64,000 nt of DNA from Bacillota bacterium (GCA_023439505.1 JAEXNR010000014.1:58833-122832), one strand, 5' to 3'. Positions 26,319 to 35,860 are shown, numbered from the stretch's first letter. Notes: generated by a model not told the origin, from the letters alone. A program made the numbers and translations.

Positions 26319-27761
26319 TCAAAATTCCTCCAGCAGGCTGATATAAAATTCTACCGTGCGGATGAGGGTTTTTATCGGTATTCTTTCATTATGACCATGA
26401 ATCATGCCCCGCTCTTCCCTGGACAGCTCCATGGCTGAAAAACGGTATACATGATCTGTAATTGCACAATAATGTCTGGAATCACTGCACGCCATCATCA
26501 AATAGGGAGATACAATGGCTTCCGGCCAATTATTATGGATTACTTTTTTTAGTTGATACCATTCCTCACAGTTTGTATCAGAATAAATTGAGGGATTCAT
26601 ACCATTGACAATATGAATTTTAATATCCTCATTGTCAATAACGCTTTCCAGGTATTGCTTTGCCGTTTCCATGGTATCCTTACCAAGAAGCCGAAGATTT
26701 GCTCCAATGGCTGCCCTGGGCGGAAGGACATTGTATGCTTTGCTCCCCTCCATTCTTGTGACGGCACAGGTGGTGCGCATCATAGCATTTAACTCACCGC
26801 CGGACTTTTTACATATGACGTCGAGCAGGGGTTGAAAACACCATAAATTTGCAAATAGAATTTTAAACGCAAAGCTTGAATGCCTGCCAAGTGTGTCAAA
26901 CATCTCTTTCACCGGTTTGGTTAATTGAGCCTTAAAAGGATGCTTTTCCATCTTTACCACCGCCTGGGAAAGCCGCCCCACAATGGTATGAATCGGAGGC
27001 GTTGAGGCATGACCCCCCTGACTGTCCAGGACGAGTTCCAGATTTACACTCCCCTTCTCCCCTATTCCTACCAGCGCGCACTGCTTATTAACACCGGGGA
27101 ATACCTTCTCAACTACAGCGCCCCCTTCATCCAAAACAAAGGATGGTGTTATTCCCCGTTTTTTCAGTTCACCCACAATATCTGCACAGGTGTCCCCGTC
27201 GATTTCTTCTTCGCCTGAGAAGGATAAATAGATATCCTGATCCGGGACAAATGTCTCCTGTAATAAATATTCAGCAGCTTCAAAGATCGCGCATAAGGTT
27301 CCCTTGGTATCCAGCGTACCTCTTCCCCAAATCATATCCTGTTCAATCAGCCCCTCAAAAGCGGGCTTTTCCCAACCGGCTTCTTCCACAGGGACCACAT
27401 CATAATGCGCCATCAGAACCACCGGTTTTGCTGATGACTTTCCCTTCCAGTGGTATAACAAGCCTGTCTTGCCCACAAATTGCAGGGTACAACTCTTATG
27501 AACCAATGGATACCGTTCCATAAGCAGCTGCTGAAACTTTTCAAATTCCTTCCTGTCAACCAGTTCTTCCCTGCGGTTTGAAATTGTGATACATTTGATC
27601 ATCTCTGATAAATCCGATACGATTTTTTCCTGATTTAATTGATAAGTTTTCTTCTCCGTACCAGAAACCTTCTCCGGTTGAAATAATAAGGCTCTTATTA
27701 GTATCACCGCGAAGAATATGATAATCAGCACTAACATCGTAATTCCCATATAGATTCCCAT
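26319..27761 (-). CDS. M20-family metallopeptidase, membrane anchored
   Basis: 480-residue zinc peptidase of the M20 (carboxypeptidase PM20D1/DapE/ArgE-like) family. One N-terminal membrane helix (about 8-26) precedes the catalytic domain. Metal and catalytic residues are in MAHYDVVPV, GRGTLDTKG and SFSGEEEIDGD, with the last histidine in MIHGHNERIP. A dimerisation domain interrupts the catalytic fold, as usual. It should cleave N-acyl or peptide bonds of small substrates. Two membrane proteins encoded immediately upstream (DUF5058 type and its partner) suggest that uptake and hydrolysis of the same small molecule are linked. Confidence 0.9.
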   Translation of the reverse strand: MGIYMGITMLVLIIIFFAVILIRALLFQPEKVSGTEKKTYQLNQEKIVSDLSEMIKCITISNRREELVDRKEFEKFQQLLMERYPLVHKSCTLQFVGKTGLLYHWKGKSSAKPVVLMAHYDVVPVEEAGWEKPAFEGLIEQDMIWGRGTLDTKGTLCAIFEAAEYLLQETFVPDQDIYLSFSGEEEIDGDTCADIVGELKKRGITPSFVLDEGGAVVEKVFPGVNKQCALVGIGEKGSVNLELVLDSQGGHASTPPIHTIVGRLSQAVVKMEKHPFKAQLTKPVKEMFDTLGRHSSFAFKILFANLWCFQPLLDVICKKSGGELNAMMRTTCAVTRMEGSKAYNVLPPRAAIGANLRLLGKDTMETAKQYLESVIDNEDIKIHIVNGMNPSIYSDTNCEEWYQLKKVIHNNWPEAIVSPYLMMACSDSRHYCAITDHVYRFSAMELSREERGMIHGHNERIPIKTLIRTVEFYISLLEEF

Positions 27762-27875
27762 TTTCTGTCCATCCTTCTTCCTGTTACAGACTTACTATTC
27801 TCATTCCTGTCCTGATTCCATCAGGGTAAAGCCGATCTCCACAGCTTATTTACTGTTATGATATCCGCTTCCCAT

Positions 27876-28535
27876 TTACAGTAACTTCTTCTTGTATAAT
27901 ATTCTTGCTCCCGCGATGGAAATAAGTGCACCCACGGGGACCAGAATTCCGACTGAACCGGCAAGTGACGGTACCAGAAGAAACAGTATGACCATAAAAG
28001 TCAATGGTGCTATAGAGATCTTCCAGTTCTTACTGATGTAAACAACAGCAAGTCCACCAAATAGCGAAGGTAATATCTGATCAAAAGCCGGCTTTAATAC
28101 CGGAGAATTCAAGATCGGTGTTAATGCAGATAATAAGAGAACACCCGCAGAAATTATGATGGTTGTAACAATGGAGGAGGTAGCAATTGCAATGGTGGAT
28201 ACGACCTCTCCTTCCTCCGAACCGGGTTTTACTTTGGCGTTTTCCATGGCAGCCAGCGCACTTGGTACCTTGAGATTGGTCAGATTGCCTGTAACAAAAC
28301 CCAGATAGGAGCCTGCAGTTCCAAGCATTGGGGTATAAGTAATTACTTCAATGGTACCCACCGTCCAAAAGATCGGCGCAACCCCCAGTAAGCCCTTCCA
28401 AACAGAGCTAAATTCAGGCCATGCATTATAATAGACACAGATGGCCACGGGAATACTCAATATAATCACCACCGCTGTCCATATCCATATCTTTCCATAA
28501 AAATGTGTAATATCATTATATGATTTCCTATCCAT
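27876..28535 (-). CDS. Multi-pass membrane protein, partner of the DUF5058-like protein
   Basis: 219 residues with about six hydrophobic helices (about 14-34, 46-66, 120-140, 155-172, 175-190, 195-212). The loop sequence TYTPMLGTAGSYLGFVTGNL and the ATSSIVTTIIISAGVLLLSA helix stand out. I cannot name the family. It starts 12 bases after the stop of the upstream DUF5058-like gene, with GGGGGAGAG as ribosome site, so the two probably form one membrane complex. It is followed, after a 114-base gap, by the M20 peptidase. A transport role is inferred only from topology and context. Confidence 0.72.
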   Translation of the reverse strand: MDRKSYNDITHFYGKIWIWTAVVIILSIPVAICVYYNAWPEFSSVWKGLLGVAPIFWTVGTIEVITYTPMLGTAGSYLGFVTGNLTNLKVPSALAAMENAKVKPGSEEGEVVSTIAIATSSIVTTIIISAGVLLLSALTPILNSPVLKPAFDQILPSLFGGLAVVYISKNWKISIAPLTFMVILFLLVPSLAGSVGILVPVGALISIAGARILYKKKLL

Positions 28536-28547
28536 TCTCTCTCCCCC

Positions 28548-29270
28548 TTATTGAATGAGTGGTGTTATCCATACTGCAAACCCCATGGCACCCAGCATAC
28601 TGATGGGAAGGGCATAATTTTGCAGCCAGTTTTGTCGAAACACCTTCACTAAAATACCGCATAACGCCATTAACAAGGCAGAGAAAAGAAGTACAAAAAT
28701 CGGAATCCAACCGCTTAGGCCATCTCTTACCCCCGAACAGACCATTCCCAAAAATGCGGAAATCATACCGAGAAAAAGTGCAGTGATAAAGATATCTCCC
28801 CACTTACCATCCTTGTTTTTTATTGATAATACCCCTCTTTGAATTCGTTTTAACAAAATGGGAACCAGAACAATGCTTGGCATAATACCCAGTGTCATAA
28901 CCCAGGCGATGGCGGAATATGCCTTGGGATCCGTCAGGGTCTCAGAAAGTGATATCTTAAGAGCATCAGCTGTAGTGCTTGCTGCAGGCAGTTCATATGT
29001 AATTGCGCCAATGACACTCAATCTGATCCAGGGAAGGGGTAGTCCAAGAAACTTTGATAATGTGATTACCCCCAAAAGGATGGATACTGCCGGCGCAAGG
29101 GTAAAAATGGCCGTTGACAGGATAATCTTTCTGATCTGTTTCATGTCCATACCAATCACCTTTGCTCTTTTGTAAGCCCGTATCAGAAAAAAGAGCGATT
29201 GCGCAATAACAAACAGGATTACAATAATAGCCAGTGTAAACAGGAAGCTGCTGTTAGGGCTAAACTTCAT
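28548..29270 (-). CDS. DUF5058-like membrane protein
   Basis: 240 residues with six or seven transmembrane helices; N-terminal helix at about 8-30, then helices near 50-68, 75-95, 120-140, 158-178, 188-208 and 215-235. The sequence around FTLAPAVSILLGVITLSKFL and LPWIRLSVIGAITYELPAA resembles what I recall of DUF5058. GGAGGAACTTAACT precedes the ATG. First gene of a minus-strand set with a second membrane protein and the M20 peptidase. Likely half of a small-molecule or peptide transporter; this is inference. Confidence 0.72.
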   Translation of the reverse strand: MKFSPNSSFLFTLAIIVILFVIAQSLFFLIRAYKRAKVIGMDMKQIRKIILSTAIFTLAPAVSILLGVITLSKFLGLPLPWIRLSVIGAITYELPAASTTADALKISLSETLTDPKAYSAIAWVMTLGIMPSIVLVPILLKRIQRGVLSIKNKDGKWGDIFITALFLGMISAFLGMVCSGVRDGLSGWIPIFVLLFSALLMALCGILVKVFRQNWLQNYALPISMLGAMGFAVWITPLIQ

Positions 29271-29590
29271 AGTTAAGTTCCTCCTAAATTTATATTCTTT
29301 ATTCTTTTGCTAATCTGATGCATAAGATCAATATAACATTCGCCCTATGGGTTTTCAAGCGATTAAGGTTAATATTTACCAATTTTTATTTCTGTGGTAT
29401 GATTATTTCCGGTATAAACGGGACTCTACGCTTCGTTTACCCTGATTTTACGCAGCGTAGGTTGCAGATTGGTACTGTCCTATTCTATGATGAATACCAT
29501 ACCTCCGACAGAGAACGAAGGATCTCTCAGGATGAAAATAATGCCAGAAAGGTAAGCTGCGCCATATGCTGCGCAGATATGAGGACAAAT
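29271..29590. other. Divergent intergenic region, no clear element
   Basis: 320 bases between the DUF5058-like gene (leftward) and the helix-turn-helix gene (rightward). An open frame runs through it into the latter but has no ribosome site and an unlikely composition. It contains a GCTGCGC direct repeat around 29557-29576 and an AGAGA/TCTCT stem near 29510-29530. No convincing riboswitch or promoter was recognised. Confidence 0.3.
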
Positions 29591-30460
29591 ATGGATAATC
29601 AGAAAATCGGTATTTACATTATGAATTTAAGAAAAGACAAAAATATGACACAGAAGGAACTGGCAGATCTGCTGGGTGTTACGGATAAGGCGGTGTCTAA
29701 GTGGGAACGGGGCGCCGGTTATCCTGATATCAGTCTGTTAAGACCGCTGGCAGATGCACTTGGGACCACAATTAATGAACTTCTGGAAGGTGAGACTGCC
29801 CCATGGGACATCACAAACAAACCGGCGGATATCACGAACGCTCTGGAATATGTGGGTCAGCTTATCAGGCAGAAGGATCGGGATAAGGGTCGATTGATTG
29901 CTTACCTGCTTGCCATTACGCTCCTGATCTCCATCTTTACCTGTGTCATTGTTAATCTGGCTGTCAATCGGGAGCTTTCCTGGTCTTACTATGTCATTGA
30001 CGGATGTGTGATGGGCGGCTGCCTGCTGATCCCTCCATTGGTTTATAAAAAGAAGGGCTTTCTTATCAGCCTTGTCCTGTTAAGCATTGTGATTCTTCCG
30101 TTTCTTGGCATCATACAGACGGTTACCAATACGTATTATATCTCATTTGATAACACGAAGGAAATCTACGGACACTGGTTATGGAGCATCGGCTTTCCCA
30201 TCTCCTATACCTGGATTATTCTCCTGTGGCTTTTGATCGCATTACAGTATAAAGCACGATTATCTGTATGGTTTTTCAGCGGGATCTGTTCCCTAATTTG
30301 TATCCCTGCCCAGGCAATCACCAATGAAATTATCTATCGCTCCCTTCATAATGCCGGTTCTTCCTATGTCAGATCGGTATCGTTTATTTCCAGTGTGATA
30401 GGCTTTATTACCGCTGCAGGATTGTTTTTTATCCTCGGTCTTATGAAAAGGAAGAAATAA
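29591..30460 (+). CDS. XRE-family regulator with membrane domain
   Basis: 289 residues. An N-terminal Xre helix-turn-helix (about 5-62) has QKELADLLGVTDKAVSKWER and PDISLLRPLADALGTTINELL. A linker follows, then five or six membrane helices from about 100 to the end. This is a common Clostridial architecture for membrane-tethered or membrane-sensing regulators. The start is the ATG at 29591, where GAGG lies seven bases upstream and the MDNQKIGIYI N terminus fits the family. Target genes are not evident; the adjacent esterase is convergent. Confidence 0.85.
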   Translation: MDNQKIGIYIMNLRKDKNMTQKELADLLGVTDKAVSKWERGAGYPDISLLRPLADALGTTINELLEGETAPWDITNKPADITNALEYVGQLIRQKDRDKGRLIAYLLAITLLISIFTCVIVNLAVNRELSWSYYVIDGCVMGGCLLIPPLVYKKKGFLISLVLLSIVILPFLGIIQTVTNTYYISFDNTKEIYGHWLWSIGFPISYTWIILLWLLIALQYKARLSVWFFSGICSLICIPAQAITNEIIYRSLHNAGSSYVRSVSFISSVIGFITAAGLFFILGLMKRKK

Positions 30461-30494
30461 CACCTGAACCGGCAGCAAAGCAGTTGCTTTAGTT

Positions 30495-32147
30495 CTATTG
30501 ATATTGATACAGAAACCGTTCCATATAATACACAAAGATCTGGTTATAGTATCCGGAGAAATACAGATCACTGGCATGCCCTCCAAAGGGCATTCTGATT
30601 ACCGCACACAGCCCATTTCCATCATCGAGATAGGCAAGACGGATATCCTCTGCTATCTCCTTATCCACCAGGCCGTCATGACTTCCCTGATAAATCAGAC
30701 AGGGCGGACTGGATTTGTCAATCAGCAGGATGGGATCCACCAATTCCTGACGGCCATTGATCTCAAATACTGTGGATATGCCGTTGGCAGGATAAAATGG
30801 TATAATTCCCCTGATCTGAATTTGAGAATCCAATATCTTCTGATAGTTGCCGCTTGCCATACCAAGCCCTGCAGCCATAGCAAGCTGTCCGCCGGCGGAT
30901 CCTCCTGACACAAAGACCTGGTTTAAGTTTACCCGGTATTCCTTCTGATGTTGAACCAGATACTTTGTAAATAAACCAATATGACGAACCATATCATCTA
31001 TGGTAAAATTTCCGGATCTTGATTTCTCCGTCGGATTCATCTTCAGCCAATTAATCTTATCATTTAGTCCATATTCGATATCAAACACCGCATACCCCTG
31101 TGCCGCATAATACTTATTCATCTGGGAAAAATTGCGCTCCCCCTTATCCCCTGAGGTCCAGGCGCCTCCGTGAATCCTGATTAAGACAGGATACCCGTTC
31201 ACCTGTTGTCCCTGAGACGGCGTATATACATCAAAGGCCAGCTTTAAGCCCTGATCTACTCCTTCCATCCCTTCATAGAAAACCACGTCCTTTGTCAGCA
31301 GGTAGTGATTGGAAGGAATTCCAAAGAAATACTCCGCCATGGAAAACGGAAGCTGGCGGTATTGATTGCCTTTAAATATGGGATTTGCTTTATATTCGTC
31401 ACCAAATGCCGCAGCAAAATCATTTTCAGCATTTTTAAGCGTGGCGGGAAGAAATGCAAGGGGAAGCAAAAACACAAGAAATATAAATATTGTCACCGTA
31501 AGAACAATGGAATAATAAAAATAGTATTTTGCTTTGTCCAAAAGCTGTACAATCAGCACACCGATGCTCAAGAATATAACGGCAAGAAACAAAGCATATT
31601 CAGATATAAACGGCTCCAGTGTCCCTACCTTGGACACCTTTAGAAGATTAACCGCCAGATACAATCCAAAGTAAAGGATAGCACTCAGCAGAATAATCGC
31701 AATATTTTTTGGAATCTGCGCCATACTGTTTCCAGTCTTCTTTTCTTCTGCTAACCCGTTATTCGATGGAATTGGATTCACATGGGATTGATAGGCCATA
31801 ATACCTCCCAGTCCAAATAATGCCAGGATTAATCCATGCGCAATCCGGCTTTGAGAACTGAAGTTCTCCGGGTCAATAGAAACAAGGGTATTCAAAATGA
31901 ATACCCCAGACATAAAAGCCGCGGATAAAAACAGATACAGTCTTCCGGGGATGACAGGTGATTCCTTCCATACCGAAAGCCCGATATTGCCAAACAATGT
32001 GATCAGCATCAGATATCCGAAAATATTCCAGATAAAAGTCTCCCTGGGACGAAGTAAATATATAATCCCAAAGAAGAATGCTGCCGCATTCATATATAAC
32101 AGGATAGCCGGATAAATAGCAGGGAGAAGATGCTTGTTCTTCGTCAT
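30495..32147 (-). CDS. Alpha/beta hydrolase (esterase) with N-terminal membrane domain
   Basis: 550 residues. About residues 10-235 form seven or eight hydrophobic helices; the remaining part is an alpha/beta hydrolase of the BD-FAE/hormone-sensitive-lipase type. The oxyanion-hole motif is IRIHGGAWTSGD, the nucleophile serine lies in VFVSGGSAGGQLAM (G-S-A-G-G), and acid and histidine are probably in SHDGLVD and PFGGHASD near the C terminus. It should hydrolyse acyl esters at the outer membrane face or cytoplasmic surface. The membrane part may position it on a lipid or cell-wall substrate. Natural substrate unknown. Confidence 0.85.
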   Translation of the reverse strand: MTKNKHLLPAIYPAILLYMNAAAFFFGIIYLLRPRETFIWNIFGYLMLITLFGNIGLSVWKESPVIPGRLYLFLSAAFMSGVFILNTLVSIDPENFSSQSRIAHGLILALFGLGGIMAYQSHVNPIPSNNGLAEEKKTGNSMAQIPKNIAIILLSAILYFGLYLAVNLLKVSKVGTLEPFISEYALFLAVIFLSIGVLIVQLLDKAKYYFYYSIVLTVTIFIFLVFLLPLAFLPATLKNAENDFAAAFGDEYKANPIFKGNQYRQLPFSMAEYFFGIPSNHYLLTKDVVFYEGMEGVDQGLKLAFDVYTPSQGQQVNGYPVLIRIHGGAWTSGDKGERNFSQMNKYYAAQGYAVFDIEYGLNDKINWLKMNPTEKSRSGNFTIDDMVRHIGLFTKYLVQHQKEYRVNLNQVFVSGGSAGGQLAMAAGLGMASGNYQKILDSQIQIRGIIPFYPANGISTVFEINGRQELVDPILLIDKSSPPCLIYQGSHDGLVDKEIAEDIRLAYLDDGNGLCAVIRMPFGGHASDLYFSGYYNQIFVYYMERFLYQYQ

Positions 32148-32220
32148 AAATGATACACCTTATGAATATTGATCTGCTATTATCATATTCTGTCTCCCGT
32201 ACCGAATATTCCGAAAAGAA

Positions 32221-33591
32221 TTATTTCATAATTAATTTTAGTAAGAACAATTTCTTTTTATAAGGTGGATATCTGAGGGGAAGGTCTATCAGATTGGATT
32301 TTTTTAAGATACTCTTCTTATGGGTAAAAGTATCAAAACTTGCTTTCCCATGATACCCTCCCATTCCGCTTTCTCCCACTCCGCCAAAGGGCATATGCGT
32401 GCTTGCAAGATGCATGATGGTGTCATTGATACAGCCTCCGCCAAAGGAAATATTACGTAGTATCTTTCTTTCCACCTCTGATCTTGTAGTAAATAAATAG
32501 AATGCCAATGGCTTTGGTCTCTGGTTAATCATCTGAATTGCTTCCTCCAGGTTCTCGTACTCCAGAACCGGCAGTATGGGGCCAAAAATTTCTTCCTGCA
32601 TCACCGGATCCTGCCATGCAGCCTTATCTAAAATTGTAGGAGCGATGGTAAGTGCCGCTTCCGATACCTGTGCACCGACTGCAATATGCTGCCCTTCCAA
32701 TAACCCCCTCAGCCTGTCAAAATGCTTCTTGTTAATGATCCTGGGGTAATCCTGATTTAACAGTGGTTCCTTACCGTAAAACCGCAGAATATATTCCTTC
32801 ATCCTGCGAATTAAATCCTCCTTGATCCGTCGGTCAACAAGAATATAATCCGGTGCGACACAGGTCTGACCGCTGTTTAGGAACTTCCCCCATACAATTC
32901 TTCTGGCCGCAAGATTAAGATCAGCAGATCGTTCAACGATGCAGGGGCTCTTCCCGCCCAGCTCCAGGGTAACCGGAGTCAGATGCTTTGCCGCGGCCTC
33001 CATTACTGTTTTGCCCACCGTAACTCCGCCGGTAAAGAAGATATAATCAAATTGATGATCCAAGAGCGTTTGGTTCGCTTCCCTTCCTCCCTGAATCACC
33101 ATAACATAGTGGTCAAAGTATGTTTCACTTATGATTTTCTCTATTACTTTTGACGTATTGGGGGAATAATTCGACGGCTTCATAACGATGCAGTTTCCCG
33201 CTGCGATTGCACCGATCAAAGGCTCCATAGCAAGCTGGAACGGATAATTCCAGGGTGACATAATTAATACCACCCCGTAAGGTTCCGGATAAATATAACT
33301 GGAAGACCGGAAATTTACGATGGACGTCGGCACCCGTTTCGGTGACGACCATCGATTCAGATTCCTTATGACATGGTGCAGTTCCTCCAATACCATACCG
33401 ATTTCCGTGGCGTAAGTCTCAAAGGAGGACTTATTCAAATCCTTTTTCAGTGCCTCGAAAATCTCCTTCTCATTGCGCTTGATCACCATGCCCAACCGTC
33501 TCAGCTGCTTGATACGCCAAGTGACATCCTTCGTTTTGCCTGTCTGATAAAATTTTCTCATTTCCTCCAGTTTATCCTTGATATCCATCAT
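32221..33591 (-). CDS. Aldehyde dehydrogenase (class 3-like)
   Basis: 456-residue NAD(P)-dependent aldehyde dehydrogenase. The cofactor-binding FTGGVTVGKTVME, the glutamate region VTLELGGKSPCIVE and the catalytic cysteine in NSGQTCVAPDYILV are intact; PWNYPF and GEEIFGP-like (MQEEIFGPILPV) blocks are also present. The short length and hydrophobic C terminus (PPYKKKLFLLKLIMK) match the class 3/fatty-aldehyde type that associates with membranes. Oxidises medium/long-chain or aromatic aldehydes to acids. Monocistronic. Confidence 0.93.
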   Translation of the reverse strand: MMDIKDKLEEMRKFYQTGKTKDVTWRIKQLRRLGMVIKRNEKEIFEALKKDLNKSSFETYATEIGMVLEELHHVIRNLNRWSSPKRVPTSIVNFRSSSYIYPEPYGVVLIMSPWNYPFQLAMEPLIGAIAAGNCIVMKPSNYSPNTSKVIEKIISETYFDHYVMVIQGGREANQTLLDHQFDYIFFTGGVTVGKTVMEAAAKHLTPVTLELGGKSPCIVERSADLNLAARRIVWGKFLNSGQTCVAPDYILVDRRIKEDLIRRMKEYILRFYGKEPLLNQDYPRIINKKHFDRLRGLLEGQHIAVGAQVSEAALTIAPTILDKAAWQDPVMQEEIFGPILPVLEYENLEEAIQMINQRPKPLAFYLFTTRSEVERKILRNISFGGGCINDTIMHLASTHMPFGGVGESGMGGYHGKASFDTFTHKKSILKKSNLIDLPLRYPPYKKKLFLLKLIMK

Positions 33592-33994
33592 CGTTTCCCT
33601 CTTTTCTGTGCTGTGATCCGTTCCTATCGATTATAAATTATTCCCGTAAAAATGCAGTTCACATCGTTCCTAATCCTACTGACACTCTTTTTGTTTATTA
33701 TTCCATATTTTACATGAACCTGCAATATGGAACAAACAGTAATTTTCCAATTATTAATAATTTCTTCCTGTTTTCAGAATGAATTCAACACCCCGGATCA
33801 TATACTATTGTAGCCTATCATCGGGAAACTCTAATCAGAAATCATTAATTTTCACACCAAGCCATGCCCGCTGTACCGTTTCCAAATATTATGTCGCAGC
33901 GCGGCATCTCAAATAATCTTCCGTAGTGGAAAGATGTTTTTTCACTTTTCCAGTTTAGGGTTTCCTCAGCGAAAGAAAAGGAGTGATACATAAT
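33592..33994. other. Gene-free stretch between ALDH and SIMPL genes
   Basis: About 400 bases with divergent genes on either side, so it must hold both promoters. I see no convincing reading frame, hairpin with T-run, palindrome or riboswitch in it. The only clear signal is AAAGGAG just before the SIMPL gene start. Confidence 0.3.
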
Positions 33995-34633
33995 ATGAGT
34001 CTTGCATGTTCCGAGAACAATGCCCGTCTTAAGACGATGACAGTAACAGGTAACGGTAATATCACGACAGATCCGGATACCGCGATTATCCGGCTTGGAG
34101 TACAAACGAACGGAGAGCCATTATCTGAGATGCAATCCCAGAATGCACAGATTACGCAGAATATAATTGATTCATTGAAGCAGTTGGGGATAAATGATAT
34201 TAAAACCTTTCAATATACCATTGAAAAAGCTTATGACTATCAAAATGGGAACAGAATAGATCTGGGTTATACCGTGCGCAATATTTTAGAGATCCGCACG
34301 GATCATCTGGAGCAGATTGGGACAATTATCGACGTGAGTGTCAGCCAGGGTGCAAATGTAGTAGATCTAATCTCCTTTGAGGTGTCAGAACCGGAACTGT
34401 ATTATCAGCAGGCTCTCAATCTCGCCGTAATGAATGCTTGCCAAAAGGCAAAATCCATTGCAATTAATCTTGGCGTGGTATTAAATACGACTCCCATAAA
34501 AATAATTGAAAGTGGTTCGACTCCCATTCCCTACTCCCGGTTTAATGTTTCCCGTGAAGGTTCTCTCGCAACACCAATAGAATCCGGAGATATAAAAATC
34601 AGTGCATCGGTAACCGTTATTTTTCAATATTAA
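33995..34633 (+). CDS. SIMPL-domain protein
   Basis: 212-residue protein of the SIMPL/DUF541 (YggE/BP26) family. Diagnostic segments are MTVTGNGNITTDPDTAIIRL at the N terminus, VQTNGEPLSEMQSQNAQ, YQNGNRIDLGYTVRN, and the C-terminal IKISASVTVIFQY. The family forms ring-shaped oligomers in other bacteria; some members are linked to oxidative stress. No signal peptide is visible here, unlike Gram-negative YggE. The ATG at 33995 is preferred over an in-frame GTG that lies on top of the ribosome site. Confidence 0.88.
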   Translation: MSLACSENNARLKTMTVTGNGNITTDPDTAIIRLGVQTNGEPLSEMQSQNAQITQNIIDSLKQLGINDIKTFQYTIEKAYDYQNGNRIDLGYTVRNILEIRTDHLEQIGTIIDVSVSQGANVVDLISFEVSEPELYYQQALNLAVMNACQKAKSIAINLGVVLNTTPIKIIESGSTPIPYSRFNVSREGSLATPIESGDIKISASVTVIFQY

Positions 34634-34722
34634 CTTTACCGATGATACTGCGTGTATTTTTATATACAGCGTTGTGCGGTATTACAATATATCGGGCACT
34701 CCGGGCTCTGTCTTGCATCCAG

Positions 34723-34770
34723 GGAGGGTTATGCCGAATAGGACAAGCCCTTCTATTCGGTTAACCCTCC
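34723..34770. terminator. Long hairpin between SIMPL and small membrane gene
   Basis: GGAGGGTTA (34723) and CCGAATAG (34734) pair with CTATTCGG (34753) and TAACCCTCC (ending 34770), giving a stem of 17 pairs with one internal loop. It lies between convergent genes. No T-run follows on either strand, so it is a bidirectional structured 3' end rather than a textbook terminator. Confidence 0.5.
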
Positions 34771-34799
34771 GGATACCCTGCATCTTTATACCGTACCAT

Positions 34800-34988
34800 T
34801 TATTTAATTTTAGTATTGACGAAATAGAACGCCATGATCAAAAATACATATAATACGATAACAACCAGCAGAGTAACCAACCGCTCCAGCATGGTTCCAT
34901 CCGCATACAACACAGGCCCCAATCCAAAAAAGGTCAGTAAAACCAACAAAATCGTAAGTATCACATTCCAGATTATCCGTTTTCCCAT
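34800..34988 (-). CDS. Small two-helix membrane protein
   Basis: 62 residues with two hydrophobic helices at about 7-27 and 36-57, joined by FGLGPVLYADGTMLER. AGGAGA lies eight bases before the ATG, and the composition is clearly coding, so it is called as real despite its size. It resembles small Firmicute proteins annotated DUF6954 as I recall, with no known role. It lies between a hairpin and the GNAT gene, and may share the GNAT transcript since both are leftward with a 50-base gap. Confidence 0.65.
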   Translation of the reverse strand: MGKRIIWNVILTILLVLLTFFGLGPVLYADGTMLERLVTLLVVIVLYVFLIMAFYFVNTKIK

Positions 34989-35038
34989 ATAAATAGTTCT
35001 CCTATCATATCAAAGGTATCCGGATTTAGTATATCCTG

Positions 35039-35590
35039 CTACTTCCTGTTCCATTCCTCTCTCAGGAGACGGTACTGATGTTCATCGTTCCATTGACCGA
35101 ATTTTAATCTTGCCTGTGCAAAGGTTGCTTCCTTGATCATTCCACTTTTCTGCATCACCTTCTCAGAACGCTGATTATTTGCATTGCATCTTGCAATTAA
35201 TCTGTTAAGTCCCAAATCCTCAAAACCAAAGTTGATCAATCGCTTTGTAATTTCACATGCATATCCTTTTCCCCAGTGTTCAGGCAATAAAAAATATCCC
35301 AGTTCACCGTATAACAAAGCTTGATTACAGTAATACAATTCCAGATCGGCAAACCCGACAAAGTGATTCTCCCTGGCGCAAAACACAGCAAAATCATATG
35401 CATTTCTCATGGCCGAAGCCCTGTTATGTAATATCTGTGTAAAATAATCCCGCATCTCCTGTTCATCGGTGATCTGATCGATATATGCATATCGCATTAC
35501 CGATTCATTCGAAAAAACAGAGGAAAAAAGCAGGTAATCCTCTTGCTCTAACTCCCTTAGCATTAACCTGTCACTATATAACACCGGCAC
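35039..35590 (-). CDS. GNAT-family N-acetyltransferase (RimJ/RimL type)
   Basis: About 183 residues. The LYSDRLMLRELEQEDYLLF start, the LGYFLLPEHWGKGYACEITK acetyl-CoA-binding block (Q/RxxGxG/A equivalent in HWGKGYA) and the LNRLIARCNANNQRSEKVM motif are typical of RimJ/RimL-like acetyltransferases that modify amino groups of proteins or small molecules. The start is taken as GTG at 35590, six bases after GGGAGGTG; a GTG eight codons earlier is covered by that site. Substrate unknown. Confidence 0.85.
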   Translation of the reverse strand: MPVLYSDRLMLRELEQEDYLLFSSVFSNESVMRYAYIDQITDEQEMRDYFTQILHNRASAMRNAYDFAVFCARENHFVGFADLELYYCNQALLYGELGYFLLPEHWGKGYACEITKRLINFGFEDLGLNRLIARCNANNQRSEKVMQKSGMIKEATFAQARLKFGQWNDEHQYRLLREEWNRK

Positions 35591-35725
35591 CTGACCACCT
35601 CCCGCTAACTTCACTCTTTGACAAAACGTATCCTCTCATGACTTTTCCTGTTGAATCACGAACTTACTATAACCCCTTACTTAATTTCAATTTCGTAATT
35701 TTACAATAATTTTGTAATTTATCTA

Positions 35726-35756
35726 TTGACTTAAAGCTAACTTTAAGAATTATAAT
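35726..35756 (+). promoter_or_regulatory. AdhR-type (MerR family) promoter of the aldo/keto reductase
   Basis: TTGACT (35726-35731) and TATAAT (35751-35756) are separated by 19 bases, the overlong spacer typical of MerR-activated promoters. Centred in it is CTTAAAG-N4-CTTTAAG (35730-35747), identical to the box I recall for the aldehyde-responsive regulator AdhR of Bacillus subtilis. An adhR-like gene is not adjacent. Confidence 0.75.
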
Positions 35757-35860
35757 TCAATTGTAAAACAAAACAATTGCAGAATCAAGATACTTTTACG
35801 ATAAAGTCTCACCATCCGTTCTGCATTTTTGCTGAATAAACGTTTATAGGAGGAATTATT

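Noticed and set aside
29480..29590. Possible glycine-riboswitch-like sequence (CGAAGG...CTCTCAGG)
   Set aside because: Only short fragments resemble the consensus; the second half and downstream glycine-related gene are missing.
29318..29590. N-terminal extension of the helix-turn-helix membrane protein
   Set aside because: No ribosome site, atypical residues, and the family starts at the ATG at 29591.
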